DNA from: Closterium sp. Naga37s-1
Lineage: Eukaryota; Streptophyta; Zygnematophyceae; Desmidiales; Closteriaceae
Length of the DNA: 64,000 bases
Assembly: GCA_947471745.1 (NCBI GenBank)
Contig: CANJKZ010000724.1
Location: 4,832,001-4,896,000 of the forward strand
Direction: 5' to 3'
How positions within the stretch are numbered: the first letter of the stretch is position 1; every line of letters starts with the position of its first letter. The position numbers and the translations under genes are program-made. Positions 1 through 12,646 of this stretch are shown here, one piece after another. The notes below the pieces were generated by a model. The model saw only the letters and a list, made by a program, of their open reading frames with translations. It was not told where the DNA came from and searched no databases.

Positions 1-691
1 CATTTGCGGCAGCGACAATGACGATCGAAGTTCTGGTGGTGGTGGGGGCAACGGCGGTGGCAGTGAAGACGGCGTTGGTGGATGTACCCATTCTTGGGGT
101 TTGGCGCGTAACACCTCACTCCGACCTTGAAATCACAAATCATTTGATCATCTGAATCTTTAGTCAGAAATCTTTCCAATAAGCTATTGCATTATTGAAT
201 CTCATGACCGAGCTGTCCACTTATACTCTCCGAAATTGACCAAGCTTTTGTCGACAAAAGATTCGCACGTTTCTTCTGATTTTTGGTGTGTTGTATGTGC
301 CTTGATGTCCTCTCTCGGCATGCACTTTCCAATTCGTTATCTCGGCATGCAGTTTCAAAATGTTTTCATGCGTTTGCCCTGTAATTTATAATGATGTTGA
401 TTTTTACCCTGTTAGTCCAAGATAATGTCAAAAAGCATTGCCTGAAATTTCAGGATGGCCATGATATTTTACCCTGAAGCGTCAGGGTTAAAGTGACGAA
501 CGCCCTGGCGCGAATAGAGGGGGGAGAGGAGTGGGGGGGGGGGGAGGGAGGGCTTGTGTTCGTTTCCCCCCAGAATCCGATCCTGCCTTGGCACGACGAT
601 CCTTTGCCACGTTGCATATTCATTTATCGCATGCACCCTAAGTTGCGATGTTCTCTCGTTGGCACGCTGCATTACTGATCAGGGTCTAGCG
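1..691. other. Flanking DNA left of element A; possible 3' end of a gene at 2-124
   Basis: No complete gene is visible. Bases 2-124 (+) form an open Gly/Ser-rich stretch that ends in a stop and could be the last exon of a gene to the left, but low-complexity glycine tracts are weak evidence. A G-run lies near 531-550. The stretch around 440-490 (CCTGAAATTTCAGGATGGCC) resembles 5688-5740 on the other side of element A, so the site where A landed already carried a local repeat. Confidence 0.3.
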
Positions 692-825
692 TGTCAAACA
701 TATATATATATTTTATAGTTTGGGTAGGCTTAGTGGGGTACTCACTGTGGGGTACAACCCCTTAGGTTTTTTCTTTGTACCAACTCTCTCGATACTCAAC
801 ACCCATTCATGCCTATACTCTGACA
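692..825 (+). repeat. 5' LTR of element A
   Basis: A 134-base LTR beginning TGTCAAACA and ending CTGACA. It matches 5503-5644 except for the length of an internal TA tract and one base near the end. The primer site starts directly after it. Confidence 0.9.
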
Positions 826-3800
826 TGGTATTAAGAGCACTTAGGTCTTAGGACCAAATTTCCTAGTGGGCCCACCGTTAACTCTAGTGTTTTTTAGGGT
901 TTCCCCTGCCTGTCGAGCTGCCCCACCCGTCGCGCCGCCCTGCTGGCCGCTCGACGCGCGTTTATTTTCACACCTTCACACTTGACTCAGGTACTTCCCT
1001 GCTGGTACTTCGCCTGCTGAGGCATTGTACACCTTCACATTTGACTCAGGTGCTTCCCGCTCCTTCTTTCGCGACAGCACCACCCTCACGCCGCTCACTC
1101 GGCCGGTTCCAGTCTCCCTGGCAGACCCCTCTGGGGGTCCAGTCCTTGCGCACTCCTCCACGGTCCTGCCGTGTCCGGCGGTCCCGTCTGGCTCCCTGTC
1201 AGGTCTTCACCTCCCCTCGTTCTCTACGAACTTGGTGGCGGGTTCTGCGCTCCAGGACGCGGGTGTTCACCAGTTCACCCCGGCCTATGAGCGTGTCACA
1301 CACTGCACGTATGCTCAGACGGGTCGTCACCTGGCTACCTTCACTCGGCAGCCGGGGTCGAACCTGTACACACTGACCACTGAGTCCCCTCAGGTAGCTG
1401 CGTCTGCGTCTGCGCCAGGTCAGCTAGCGGCCCCCTGCTCGTGTCGCGCTTTGTCGCACCAGACCCTCCTTTGGCACCACCGCCTTGGTCACCCCTCGGT
1501 GCAGCGCCTTCATAGCATGCACCGCCGTGTCCTTGTCTCTGGCCTTCCCAGGGTTCTCCCTCCCCTCCCACCCTCGCCTGCTCCTCCCTGTCTTCCCTGT
1601 GTCGAGGGGCGGCAGCGCGCCGCTCCTCACTCCTCCTCGTTCCCTCCCACAGAGGCTCCCCTGCAGACTCTCCACCTGGACGTGTGGGGCCCAGCCCGCG
1701 TCCGTGGACAGGGCCACGAGCGGTACTTCTTGCTGGTCGTCGACGACTACACGCGTTACACCACGGTCTTCCCCTTGCGCACCAAGCGTGAGGTCCTTGA
1801 TGTTTTGATCCCTTGGATCCGCGCTGCCCGTCTCCAGCTCCGCGAGCGGTTCGGGACGGAGTTTCCCGTCCTGCGTCTGCACTCTGACAGAGGTGGGGAG
1901 TTTTCCTCCGACCTCTTGGCAGCCTTCTGTGCGGAGCACGGTATCCGCCAGACGTTCACGCTTCCGGCCTCTCCGCAGCAGAATGGGGTTGCTGAGCGCC
2001 ACATTGGCTTAGTCATGGAGGTCGCTCGTACCTCCATGATCCATGCGGCTGCCCCCCATTTTCTGTGGCCGTTTGCAGTCCGGTACGCCGCGCATCAGCT
2101 CAACCTCTGGCCCCGTGTCTCCTTGCCGGAGACCTCGCCCACACTGCTGTGGACGGGGAAGGTTGGCGATGCGTCGCGTTTCCGGGTCTGGGGTGCTCGT
2201 GCCTTTGTTCGCGATACCACCGCGGACAAGCTCTCCGCCCGCGCTGTTCCCTGTGTCTTCCTTGGCTTTGTCCCTGACGCGCCTGGTTGGCAGTTTTACC
2301 ACCCCACCTCGCGCCGTGACTTCCCCTCTCAGGACGTCACGTTCGACGAGTCGGTTCCCTTTTACCGTCTCTTCCCCTACCGCACTGCCCCTCCCCCCCC
2401 CCTGACGCTCTTCCTCGCTCCAGGTGCTCCCCAGGTAGACCCCCTCCCCGCTCCCGGTCCTGCTCCTTCAGGTGTGTCTCAGGTAGACCCTCCTCCCTTG
2501 ACTGCGACGGTTGAGGTCACTGGTGACTCAGGTCCTGCTGGGGGTGGTCCTGCTCGGGGTGCAGCTTCTGGGGGTGCTGAGCCTGGGGGTACTGAGTCTG
2601 GGGGTGCTGCACCTGGGGGAGCTGAGGCATCTGGTGAGCAGTCTCCCTGGAGCGGCCGTCTCCGTAGTCGCTCCGCTGGTGCCTCGCCGCTGCACTCTAG
2701 TCGTCGACTCCCTCTCTCCCCACAGCAGCTGCGTGAGTGGTACGTTGGCCGTCAGGGTCGCGCTGCTGGAGCTCGCGGCCCTGCTGCGGGAGGCGTTGGA
2801 GCTGGTGACTCTGCTACTGGAGTTGTTTCTGCTGGAGGCTCTGGAGCTGCTGAGGGTGCTGGAGCTAGAGGTTCTGGAGGTGCTGCAGGTGCTGGAGCTG
2901 GTGGCGCTGGAGCTGGAGGTTCTGGAGCTACTGCGGGTACTAGCGCTGGGGGCTCTGGAGCTGCTGCGGGTGCTAGTGCTGAGGGTTCTGAGTCTGCTGT
3001 TGCGCGGTCTCCTTGGAGTAGCCGCCTTCGTCCGCGTGTGCCTCTCACCTGACAGCAGCTGCACAACTGGTATGGTCGCCGTCAGGGTCGCACTTCTGGA
3101 GCTCGGGGCTCTGCCACTGGAGGTACTTTTGCTAACGTCACTGGAGCTGGGAGTGGTGCTGGTCCCGGAGGTGCTCGTACTGGAGGTACTGGAGCTGCTG
3201 GGGCTGGAGGTGCTGAGCCTGAGGGTGCTACTCCTGGAGACACTGGGTCTGGGGGTGCTGCTGCTGGAGACACTGAGGCTGGAGACCCTGGGACTGGAGG
3301 TGCCGGTTCTGGGGGTGCTGCAGCTGGTGGCGCTGGTGCTGGAGGTACTGGAGCTGCTGAGGGTACTGGAGCTGCTGAGGGTACTGGAGCTGCTGGAGGT
3401 GCTGGAGCTGCTAGTGCTGGTGGCACTGCGCAGCCGCGCCTGTTCTTCGCTCCGCCGTCTCCGTCGTCTCAGCCACCGCCTGACTCTGCGCTTTGCCAGG
3501 TTCTTAGTCTCCCTTCGTCTACTGGTCTTCCGTTACAGTCTGGCTCACCGCAGCCTGCTCCTTCACGTACACTGAGCAGACAGGGGGCCTTGCTGAGCGT
3601 TGTGAGCATGCGTCGCGTCCTGTCTCACCTGTCCGTTCTGGTCGTTCCGGTAGTCGTGTTCCTCGTCAGCGTCAGCCGGCTGTCCCCGGCCCTCACCTTG
3701 TAGTCCGTCGTCCTCCCTCTCCTCCGTCGCATGTTCCTCTGCCGTCTCCGTCTGCGTCCTCTCCGCCTGTCGTCGCTGAACCTGCGTGTGACCAGTTTTG

Positions 3801-5502
3801 TGCTGAGCACCCTACTGTCATGCGTCTGCTTGCTACTGTTGTCACTGACCCGTCTTTTAAGTCAGCTGCTGCGTCTGCCTTAGTCGCTGAGCTTGTTGAC
3901 TTTGCTGCTACCTGTCGTCTAGACTACGCCGCTAGTCTTGTTGCTGAGTCTGGGTCTGTCTGTCCTCCGTCCGTCGGGGGTGAGTGTGCTCTTGGCACGG
4001 ACGTCCTTGAGGACAGGCAGGAGGACCTTGTGTGTCTTGCAGCCGCTGCGCCTCATCTCGTGGCCATGCAGACCTTCTCCCCCACCCCGAAGATGACCAC
4101 TCTTCGGGTGCTGCTGCACGTTGCCGCTCAGCGTGACTACGAGCTTCACTCTCTTGACTTCAGCACAGCTTTCTTACAGGGCAGCCTGCACGAGGAGATC
4201 TGGCTGCGCCGTCCATCTGGCTTCACTGGGTCGTTCCCTCCTGGTACCCAATTGAGCCTCCGGCGGCCAGTCTACGGTCTCCGTCAGGCGCCTCGTGAGT
4301 GGCATGATACACTAAGGACGACTCTTGCGGCTCTTGGGTTTGCCCCGTCGACTGCTGACCCGTCGCTGTTTCTGCGCACCGATACTTTGGTGCCGCCGTT
4401 CTACATCCTCGTGTACATCGACGACTTGGTCTTTGCCACTGCTGACACTGAGGCTCTCGCCCTGGTCGGAGCTGCAGAAGAGACACACATGCACAGACCT
4501 GGGTGAGCTGCGCAGCTACCTTGGCTTGCAGATCACCCGGGACAGAGCACGCCGCACCATCACACTGGCTCAGTCACACATGGCGCAGCAGGTCCTTCAG
4601 CGCTTTGGCTTCACCTGGTCCTCAGCACAGGCCACTCCTCTGGCTACAGGTCACTCGCTCTCGGCTCCACTCGGACGAGTCCGTAGAGCCGAGTGGTCCT
4701 TACCCAGAGCTAGTGGGCTGCCTCATGTACCTGATGACCTGCACTCGTCCTGACCTTGCGTACCCTCTTGGCCTTCTGGCTCGCTACGTGGCTCCTGGTC
4801 GGCACCGAAAGGTGCACATGGATGCTGCTAAGAGGGTACTACGCTACTTGTGCAGTACATCGGGCATGGGGCTCGTGCTTGGAGGACGGAGTGACGTTGT
4901 CCTCACTGGTCACTCGGACGCTTCTTGGGTTGACGACCAGGCTACTCAGCGGTCGTCACAGGGTTACACCTTCAGCCTTAGCTCTGGTTCAGTTTCCTGG
5001 CGTTCTACACGCTCGTCTTCAGTTCTCGGCTCCAGTTGTGAGGCTGAGATCTACGCCACAGCCATGGCTGCACAGGAGCTACGCTGGCTCACCTACCTGC
5101 TGACCGACTTGGGAGAGCGGCCTCGTTCTCCTCCAGTGCTGTACGTCGACAACAAGGCCGCCATTGCCTTGTGTCAGGAGCACAGACTGGAGCACAGAAC
5201 GAAGCACATCGCTCTGCGTTACTTCCTTGCTCGAGAGTGTTAGGCCTTGTACCCACGCTTCCTCACTTGCTGTAGGCTTTGTTTGTACTGTGATCTATAT
5301 GTATACCTGCATGCTTGCTCTCGTAGGTAGAGATCAGTGAGCTGTTGAGTGTTACATATATATCTCCGCATGTGAAATGGCCTTGTGGCCTTTTGCTTGT
5401 GCTCAGACTGCGTCGTGACGTTGTGATCCACCCTGAGCTTGCTTTGCATTTCCTGACTGGTCTTGTGACCCTCTGTTCTCCCCCACTTTGCCTATGGGGA
5501 TG

Positions 5503-5644
5503 TGTCAAACATATATATATATATATATATTTTATAGTTTGGGTAGGCTTAGTGGGGTACTCACTGTGGGGTACAACCCCTTAGGTTTTTTCTTTGTACC
5601 AACTCTCTCGATACTCAACACCCATTCATGCCTATACTCTAACA
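5503..5644 (+). repeat. 3' LTR of element A
   Basis: A 142-base copy of the left LTR with a longer TA tract. It is preceded by the polypurine-like run CCTATGGGGATG, and the same motif precedes the LTRs of F and G. Confidence 0.9.
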
Positions 5645-6161
5645 TTGCGTTTTTTTTGCCCTGCGATATCATGATAAAGCCTACAGGTACCCTGAAACTT
5701 CATGATGGCCATATAGTTTTGCTCTGAGAACCCAGGGCATTTTTTTTTAAACCCTTTTCAAGAGTTGCCCTAAGCCTCAGGATGCCCTAAATCCTAGCTC
5801 ATGCCCTGGATATGAACCATGCTAGAACCACATAAGTATCGATGAAGTGTGTTCCAACAAAAGAGGACGTCAACCTGGTCTAAACTGTGGGAGGTGGTCC
5901 ACTCCAAAAAGTGTACACCACAAGTTCTCCTAACCCAACCAATAAACCAATTTGTTTTACACCACTAATATGTATCTCCAATACCACATATACTGATATG
6001 TATATTGGAGCAACATGTTGTAACCATAATTCCAACAAATTTATGAGAGAACTTCCCAAACTTCTTATCTTACTGTACAACGGGCCCCTAGATTCGTTTT
6101 GAGGCACTCTGATCGATCAGTGTACACCCCTCCTGGAACTCTGTCTGTCAGGGGTGCCTTA
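5645..6161. other. Intergenic DNA between elements A and B; no gene seen
   Basis: AT-rich DNA without a convincing coding region. The first 100 bases carry the CCTGAAA..GATGGCCAT motif also seen left of element A. Its last five bases, CCTTA, are the left copy of the target duplication of element B. Confidence 0.5.
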
Positions 6162-6981
6162 TGTTGGTGCAACCCTACGGTTTGCACTCGGCTTGTTGTC
6201 CGTGTGCGTGAATGTGTGTGTGTATGGAATGGTATGAGGGCATGGGATAATATATATTTCATGCTTATAATTGTGTGTGAATGTTGAGTCATGATGTCGA
6301 GTGTGTGTGTCGAGTCAATAGCGAGTTATTGCTAGACGCGTGTTACGCGGTCGTTTGTGTCTCGCGCGCGGTTTCTATTTTGTCGTGCGCGGTTTCTATT
6401 TTGTCCTGTGTCGAACGTTCGGCGTGTCGCAGGTGTGTGCAGCAGACCCATCAAGAACTCAAGGATGAGTTTGTGATGAAGAGCCCGAGCCTTGGTGTCA
6501 AGCCTCAAGTGATTTCGAAGCTCGCCAAAAAGGGTACACCTCAAGATATTGAAGATAGTTACATTACTTTGTGTAGTGTAACATTTCACTTGGTGTAGGC
6601 CCTAGTGAAGGGTAGTTTCGAGACCCTTCGTGGTTGGGGACAGTGTGGCACTGTTCCACATCACTGTACCTCGGCTCTTGGGGTTTGTAGGAGCTGGGAG
6701 TCATTCCCAATTCGTAACTCTTCCTATCTTGTGTTCTAAGACTATAGTGGCTGCCATAGTACCGTTCGTTCAAACCGACGCTGTGTCGTCAATTCTTTAT
6801 CAAATCGTGCAATCTAAATTGCTAATTGTAGACGACGTGAAGAAGCTCCAGATCCAATTTGAATCAGGTCATTTGCAGCTGTGAGCAGAACGCTATCAAC
6901 GTTTGAAGCCGCTGTGCAGAAATCCGTCTGTGCTCTCTATCTTTCGTTTTAGGCACATTCAAGCCTATTGTGACTATAACA
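6162..6981 (+). repeat. 5' LTR of element B
   Basis: An 820-base LTR starting TGTTGGTGCA and ending ATAACA, followed two bases later by the initiator tRNA-Met primer site. It aligns end to end with 11827-12646. The open reading frames inside it are duplicated in both LTRs and are not genes. Confidence 0.95.
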
Positions 6982-9900
6982 AGTGGTATCAGAGCCCCTT
7001 GGAGCAGTTTCGACAATGTCTGGACCTGAGGAAAGGGGTGGCAGAGGTGCTGGTGGCAGTGGAGAAGCTCAAGCTCAAGGCCAACCCCGTGATTCAGCCA
7101 TGGCGCCCATGCAACCAAGTCTTGGCCCACCTAGGGATGAGCCTAGGGTGTTTGGGCTTGACAAGTTCAACGGTGACAACTTTGCTGAATGGTCCTTCAA
7201 GATGGAGAACATCTTTGACCACTATGACCTGCTGGAGGTGATGGAAGGAACGGAGAAGCGCCCCGAGAACGACCCGGAGAAGAGCCCGTGGGTGCGGAAG
7301 AGCGCACAAGGCTATCTCTTACTTGGGCAAGCGTTGGGGAGCAGTCAGATCCGTCACATCAAGCCATTCCAGCGTGAACCAGAGAAAGGACCAAAGGCAT
7401 GGGCTGCTCTCAAGGGTGTACATGCTCCTGCAACAGCGGCGGTAGCGGTGGTGTTGGAACGGCAAATGGCGGCACTACGAATTGAAGAAGACGAAGCGGT
7501 TGAAGAAGGGGTGCAGAAATTCTTCGACTTGTTGACGCGGCTTGAGGGAGCTGATTTGAACTACAGTGAGCTCCAAAAGAAGACCAAGTTGCTGGCCTTA
7601 CTCCCAGAGTCATGGTCCTCGCTCATCATCAACCTTAATCGCGACTTGCCCCGCCTCTCGCTTGAAGACGTGAAGCGAGCTATCCTTCAAGAGGATTTCC
7701 GCCGCCGTGAGTTGGCGAGTGCGGATGGCGCTGGGGCAGCGAGCATCGGCCGTGGATATGGTCGAGGAAGAGGCAGAGGACGAGGGGGAGGAAGGTTTGG
7801 TGGCAACAACTTCGGCGGAGGCCGCAGGAGTGGCGGTTACGGCAGCGACGACAAGAGCTACGGACGCGGTCGCGGCCGATTCGACGGCGAGTGTCACTAT
7901 TGCCACAAGAGCGGACACATGTGGCGCGACTGCTACAAACTCCCAGATGGTTGGACCCCTGCTCAAGGCCAAGAGGGTAGAGGAGCAGGAGGAGGGAGAG
8001 GACGAGGCCGTGGAGGCCGTGGCGGTCGCGGTGGCGGAGCTGCAAACATGAAGAGCGGAGACAACGACAAGGACCCGAGCGACGATCGATACCCGGGTCT
8101 ATTCTACTTCGTGTCGACGCAAGTACCGGCTGGTCCAGAGAAGGATGAAGGCTTTGAGGAGCCAGCAGCTGTGGGGAAGGTGACCCTACACCCCCTGGAC
8201 TATTGGGTGATTGATAGTGGCGCTACCTATAGCATGACACCTCGCCCGGACTTGCTCACCGAACTCGAGCCGTCACCGGTGAAGCATGTCACATCGGCTT
8301 TGGGGCAGCGAGCAGAGGTGAAAGGCATGGGCAAGGCCATGTTCAAGGGTGCTGATGGGAAGATGGTGGGCCTCAAGAATGTGCTTTGGGTGCCCAGCCT
8401 TGCTGCAAACCTGATTTCCGTGCGGCGGTTGGCAAAGGCCGGCATGGACACGAACTCGAAGGGAGCCAAGACCTACACCGCAAGGCTTGGCGATCGAATT
8501 CTTTGGGACCTTCATGAGGACAGGGATGTCTACAATGAGATGTGGCAGATCCCAGTGGTCCCTATGCCTAAGGAGAGGCAAGTGGCAGCAAGCATCAGCA
8601 CCAAGGATGGAGCGGTCGGTAGCGACGATGGCGCGAACGGTCGCGCTAAGGAGAATGGGCTCAAGAAGAGCAAACCTGGAGGGACCAGCAAGTTCAGTGA
8701 ACCTAAGGAGAGTGGTGCAGCAACCAAGGAGCAGCAAAAGGGTGAGGAGAACCCAGAGGCAGCAGCGGAGGAGGACTACGGAGAGAGTATGTGGGGCGCT
8801 ATTGCGAGCGCGGCATTCTCCAATCCAACTTCGGCTACGGGGGAGTGTGATTGGCTCACCTTGCATCGGCGCATGGGGCATGTGGCCCTGCCCATCTTGC
8901 AGCAGCTAGTGAAGAATGAGATGGTTGCTGGCATACGTGTGAAGGGGGAGCCCGATGAGGTGCTTGGCTGCCCGACGTGCATTCAAGCCAAGTTCACCCG
9001 GTTTCCGTTCCCTAGTTCGGAGGCAACGGCAAAGGCACCGCTTGATGAGGTGGTGATGGACGTGGTGGGCCCCCTGAAGCTTGGAGCTGCTGGAGCTGAG
9101 TATTTTCTCACCATTGTCGACGTCTACACCCGCATGACTTGGGTGTACGTGCTGGCCAAGAAGAGCGACGTGGCTGAAACGTTGAAGACGGATTGGTTCC
9201 CGATGGTGGAGCGGCAACAAGACCGTCTAGTCAAGTCAATCCGCACCGATCGAGGGGGAGAGTTCCTGAGCAAGGAGTTTGGGTTGTGGCTGAAAAAGAA
9301 TGGTATTCGGCACTCCCTCACCATGCCATACTCCCCTGCAATGAACGGCATCGCCGAGCGAGCGAACCGCACAATCACGGAGGCGGCACGCGGGTTGCTC
9401 ATTGAAGCCGGGCTACCCGACTATTTCTGGCCTGATGCGGTGCGGAGCGCGTGTGTGGCCAAGAACAGAGCCTTGACTCATGTGGGAGCAGAAAAATGGG
9501 TGCCCTATGTGGAGTGGCTAGGAAGGAAGCCAAAGGTGGATATGCTTCGGGTGTTCGGGTGCATGTGCATGGCGCTCGTGCCTAAGCATCTTCGGCACAA
9601 CAAGCTTGGTGCCAAGGCGGTGTGGGCCGTGCACTTGGGCATGGCTCAAAACAGCAAGGGATGGCTTCTTTGGGACCCATTCTCCAAGAAGTTCTTGGTG
9701 AGAAGGGACTGCAAGTTCATGGAGAACTTCATGTACAAGGATTGGAAGGCGGAGAATTAGGCGAAGATAGGCGTGCGGTTTGGGGAGGTGAAGAGTTCCG
9801 GTTTGGAGCATGTGGAGCTGCCTTTGAAGCTGAGCAGCGGCAGCACAACCACAAGGCAATCCTCCCTTGTGAATGGGGGAGAGGAGGCCAATGATGCAGA

Positions 9901-11826
9901 GGAAGAAGAGGAGGAGGTGCAGCAAGTGAGCGAGCGTGCACCGTCACTCCCTTCCCGTACTACGAGTGCTCCACGGATTCGAGCCACACCGCAGCAACGC
10001 CAAGGCCTTCAAGTCCCTGCAGCTGAGGAGGAAGGAAGGGGGAAGAGGAGAGTTCAACCCCCTAATAGGCTGACCTATGATGCGCCGGGAAATCAGGGCA
10101 AGACAGCCCTGGCCGGAGCGGCAATGATGGTCGGAGACGACGAGGAGAGTGACTACGAGGAGTGTGCCTTCGCGTTCTTCTCTCCGGTGGAGATGCGGGG
10201 AGAACCAGCAACTCTCAAGGAGGCTTTGGAGAGTAGTGATGCTGAGGAGTGGAAGAAGGCCATGGAGAGTGAGCTGAAGAGCATTGAGGAGAATGACACG
10301 TTTGAATTGGTGGAGCTACCGGAGGGGCGTACGGCGATAACGTCCAAGTGGCTCTTCAAAATCAAGTCGGATGCCGACGGCAAGATCGAGCGCTACAAGT
10401 CTAGGCTTGTAGCCAAGGGGTACCAGCAGAAGGAGAAGGTGGACTTCAAGGAGCTGTTTGCCCCTGTGGTGAAGCCGACGACGCTGCGAACCCTATTCGC
10501 GGGAGCCGCCATCAAAGGATGGGTAGTAAAGCAAATGGACATCGTAACGGCATTCCTTAACGGCATCCTTGAGGAGGAGATTTTTATGGCGCAGCCAGAG
10601 GGGTTTGATGATGGTAGTGGCAGAGTGTGGAAGCTGAAGAAGGCCCTCTATGGGCTGAAGCAGGCCCCTAGGCAATGGTACATGAAGCTGCGCGAAGTGT
10701 TGGAGGGGATCGGCTTCACTCCCTCAACGGCCGATCACTCCTTGTTCATGCTTGGCGAGGGGGAGCAGAGGAGTTTCATGGTGGTTTATGTGGATGACAT
10801 CCTCATTTTCTCACCCTCTTCTGACCTTGTGAAGGAGGTGATGCTGAAGCTTCAAGACAAGTTCAAGTGCAAGGCCCTTGGTGACGTGAGCTTCTACCTT
10901 GGGCTCCACATCGAACGAGATGTGGAGAAGCGGTGCATGCGGGTGCATCAACGAAAGTACCTGGAGGCATTGGCTGCCAACTTTGGGCAGAGTGAAGGCC
11001 ATGTGGCTACACCTTTTCCCTCTGGGTTCAAGTGTGTGAAGGGACCAGAGGAGGAGAGCGTTGGTGAAGAGGAGAGGCGCCGATTTCACTCGTTGGTGGG
11101 CAGCCTCATGTATGCGGCGGTAAACACCCGACCGGACGTCGCGTTTGCTACCGGGCAGCTGGCTAGGGTTGTGCAATGCCCTAATGAGGAGCAGGTAGCA
11201 GCTGGAATGAGGGTGGCCAAGTATCTTGGCCAAACACCGACCGTTGGGCTGCAATACTCGGCGGCGGCACAAAGGCGCCAAAAGGGCGCGGATGGTGTTG
11301 AACCCGGGCGTTTGTTCCTCACCGCCTACTCGGATGCTTCATATGCATCAGAACCAGAGGACATGACAAGTGTGGGAGGCTTCATATGCTGTGTTGGTGG
11401 AGGCCCAACTGCTTGGGAGAGCAAGAAGCAGGTTGACCAAGCTTTGAGCTCGGTGGAGTCCGAGTACATGGCACTCTTCCGTGCCGTACGGGAGATTGTG
11501 TGGCAGCGGCGTTTGTTGGCTGAATTGGGGGAGGAGCAGCAAGGACCTACCCCACTGTACTGTGACAGCCAGGGTGCCATTGCTCTTGCTAAGAACCCTG
11601 TGTTGCATGGACTCACGAAGCACATGAGGGTGAAATGGCATTGGACGAGGAGCATGGTAACCGCGGGTGAAGTTGAGTTGCGCTACGTGAAGACCACGGG
11701 GCAGCCGGCTGACATGATGACCAAGAGGCTGGTGGAGCAGCAGCATTGGAAGTGTTGCAAGCTGGCTGGGATGGCTCTGAACTGAGAGAGCAACATATCC
11801 TAAGGCCAACAATCCGAGGGGGAGTT

Positions 11827-12646
11827 TGTTGGTGCAACCCTACGGTTTGCACTCGGCTTGTTGTCCGTGTGCGTGAATGTGTGTGTGTATGGAATGGTAT
11901 GAGGGCATGGGATAATATATATTTCATGCTTATAATTGTGTGTGAATGTTGAGTCATGATGTCGAGTGTGTGTGTCGAGTCAATAGCGAGTTATTGCTAG
12001 ACGCGTGTTACGCGGTCGTTTGTGTCTCGCGCGCGGTTTCTATTTTGTCGTGCGCGGTTTCTATTTTGTCCTGTGTCGAACGTTCGGCGTGTCGCAGGTG
12101 TGTGCAGCAGACCCATCAAGAACTCAAGGATGAGTTTGTGATGAAGAGCCCGAGCCTTGGTGTCAAGCCTCAAGTGATTTCGAAGCTCGCCAAAAAGGGT
12201 ACACCTCAAGATATTGAAGATAGTTACATTACTTTGTGTAGTGTAACATTTCACTTGGTGTAGGCCCTAGTGAAGGGTAGTTTCGAGACCCTTCGTGGTT
12301 GGGGACAGTGTGGCACTGTTCCACATCACTGTACCTCGGCTCTTGGGGTTTGTAGGAGCTGGGAGTCATTCCCAATTCGTAACTCTTCCTATCTTGTGTT
12401 CTAAGACTATAGTGGCTGCCATAGTACCGTTCGTTCAAACCGACGCTGTGTCGTCAATTCTTTATCAAATCGTGCAATCTAAATTGCTAATTGTAGACGA
12501 CGTGAAGACGCTCCAGATCCAATTTGAATCAGGTCATTTGCAGCTGTGAGCAGAACGCTATCAATGTTTGAAGCCGCTGTGCAGAAATCCGTCTGTGCTC
12601 TCTATCTTTCGTTTTAGGCACATTCAAGCCTATTGTGACAATAACA
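11827..12646 (+). repeat. 3' LTR of element B
   Basis: An 820-base direct copy of 6162-6981 with three visible substitutions. It is preceded by a purine run and followed by the target duplication CCTTA. Confidence 0.95.

Larger units (their letters stand above)
692..5644 (+). mobile_element. Element A: Copia (Ty1) LTR retrotransposon fossil, broken
   Basis: This is a Copia-superfamily element. The order protease (DSGAS motif, about 1.04 kb), pre-integrase zinc region (about 1.47 kb), integrase core (about 1.7-2.0 kb), Ala/Gly-rich linker (about 2.5-3.5 kb), reverse transcriptase (about 4.1-4.7 kb) and RNase H (about 4.9-5.2 kb) is diagnostic. A primer site (TGGTATTAAGAGC) follows the left LTR. 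No gag region is recognised. It is broken, with roughly four or five breaks. The LTRs differ by one substitution plus TA-tract length, so insertion is recent. The flanks TAGCG (687-691) and TTGCG (5645-5649) look like a target duplication with one mismatch. It is the same family as F and G. Confidence 0.88.
6162..12646 (+). mobile_element. Element B: young, nearly whole Copia (Ty1) retrotransposon
   Basis: A 6485-base Copia element with two 820-base LTRs, primer site TGGTATCAGAGC at about 6984, polypurine tract (CCGAGGGGGAG) before the right LTR, and perfect 5-base target duplications CCTTA (6157-6161 and 12647-12651). Parts in order: gag (about 7.0-8.1 kb) with a Gly/Arg-rich stretch and a CCHC knuckle near 7.9 kb; protease DSGAT near 8.2 kb; integrase (about 8.9-9.6 kb); reverse transcriptase with YVDDI near 10.8 kb; RNase H (about 11.3-11.75 kb). 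It looks nearly whole, with about one break. I count three differences between the LTRs (0.4%), implying an insertion on the order of 10^5 years old at land-plant rates. It is a different family from A, F and G. Confidence 0.95.

Noticed and set aside
2528-3426. Ser/Thr- and Pro/Ala-rich frames opposite the Copia linkers (also 32615-32983 and 42859-43753)
   Set aside because: They are shadows of the GC-rich minisatellite in the Copia linker; no conserved domain and wrong strand.
6281-6598. A 105-residue reading frame occurring twice (also near 11946-12263)
   Set aside because: It lies entirely in the LTRs of element B, which are near-identical, so the duplication is that of the LTR and not of a gene.
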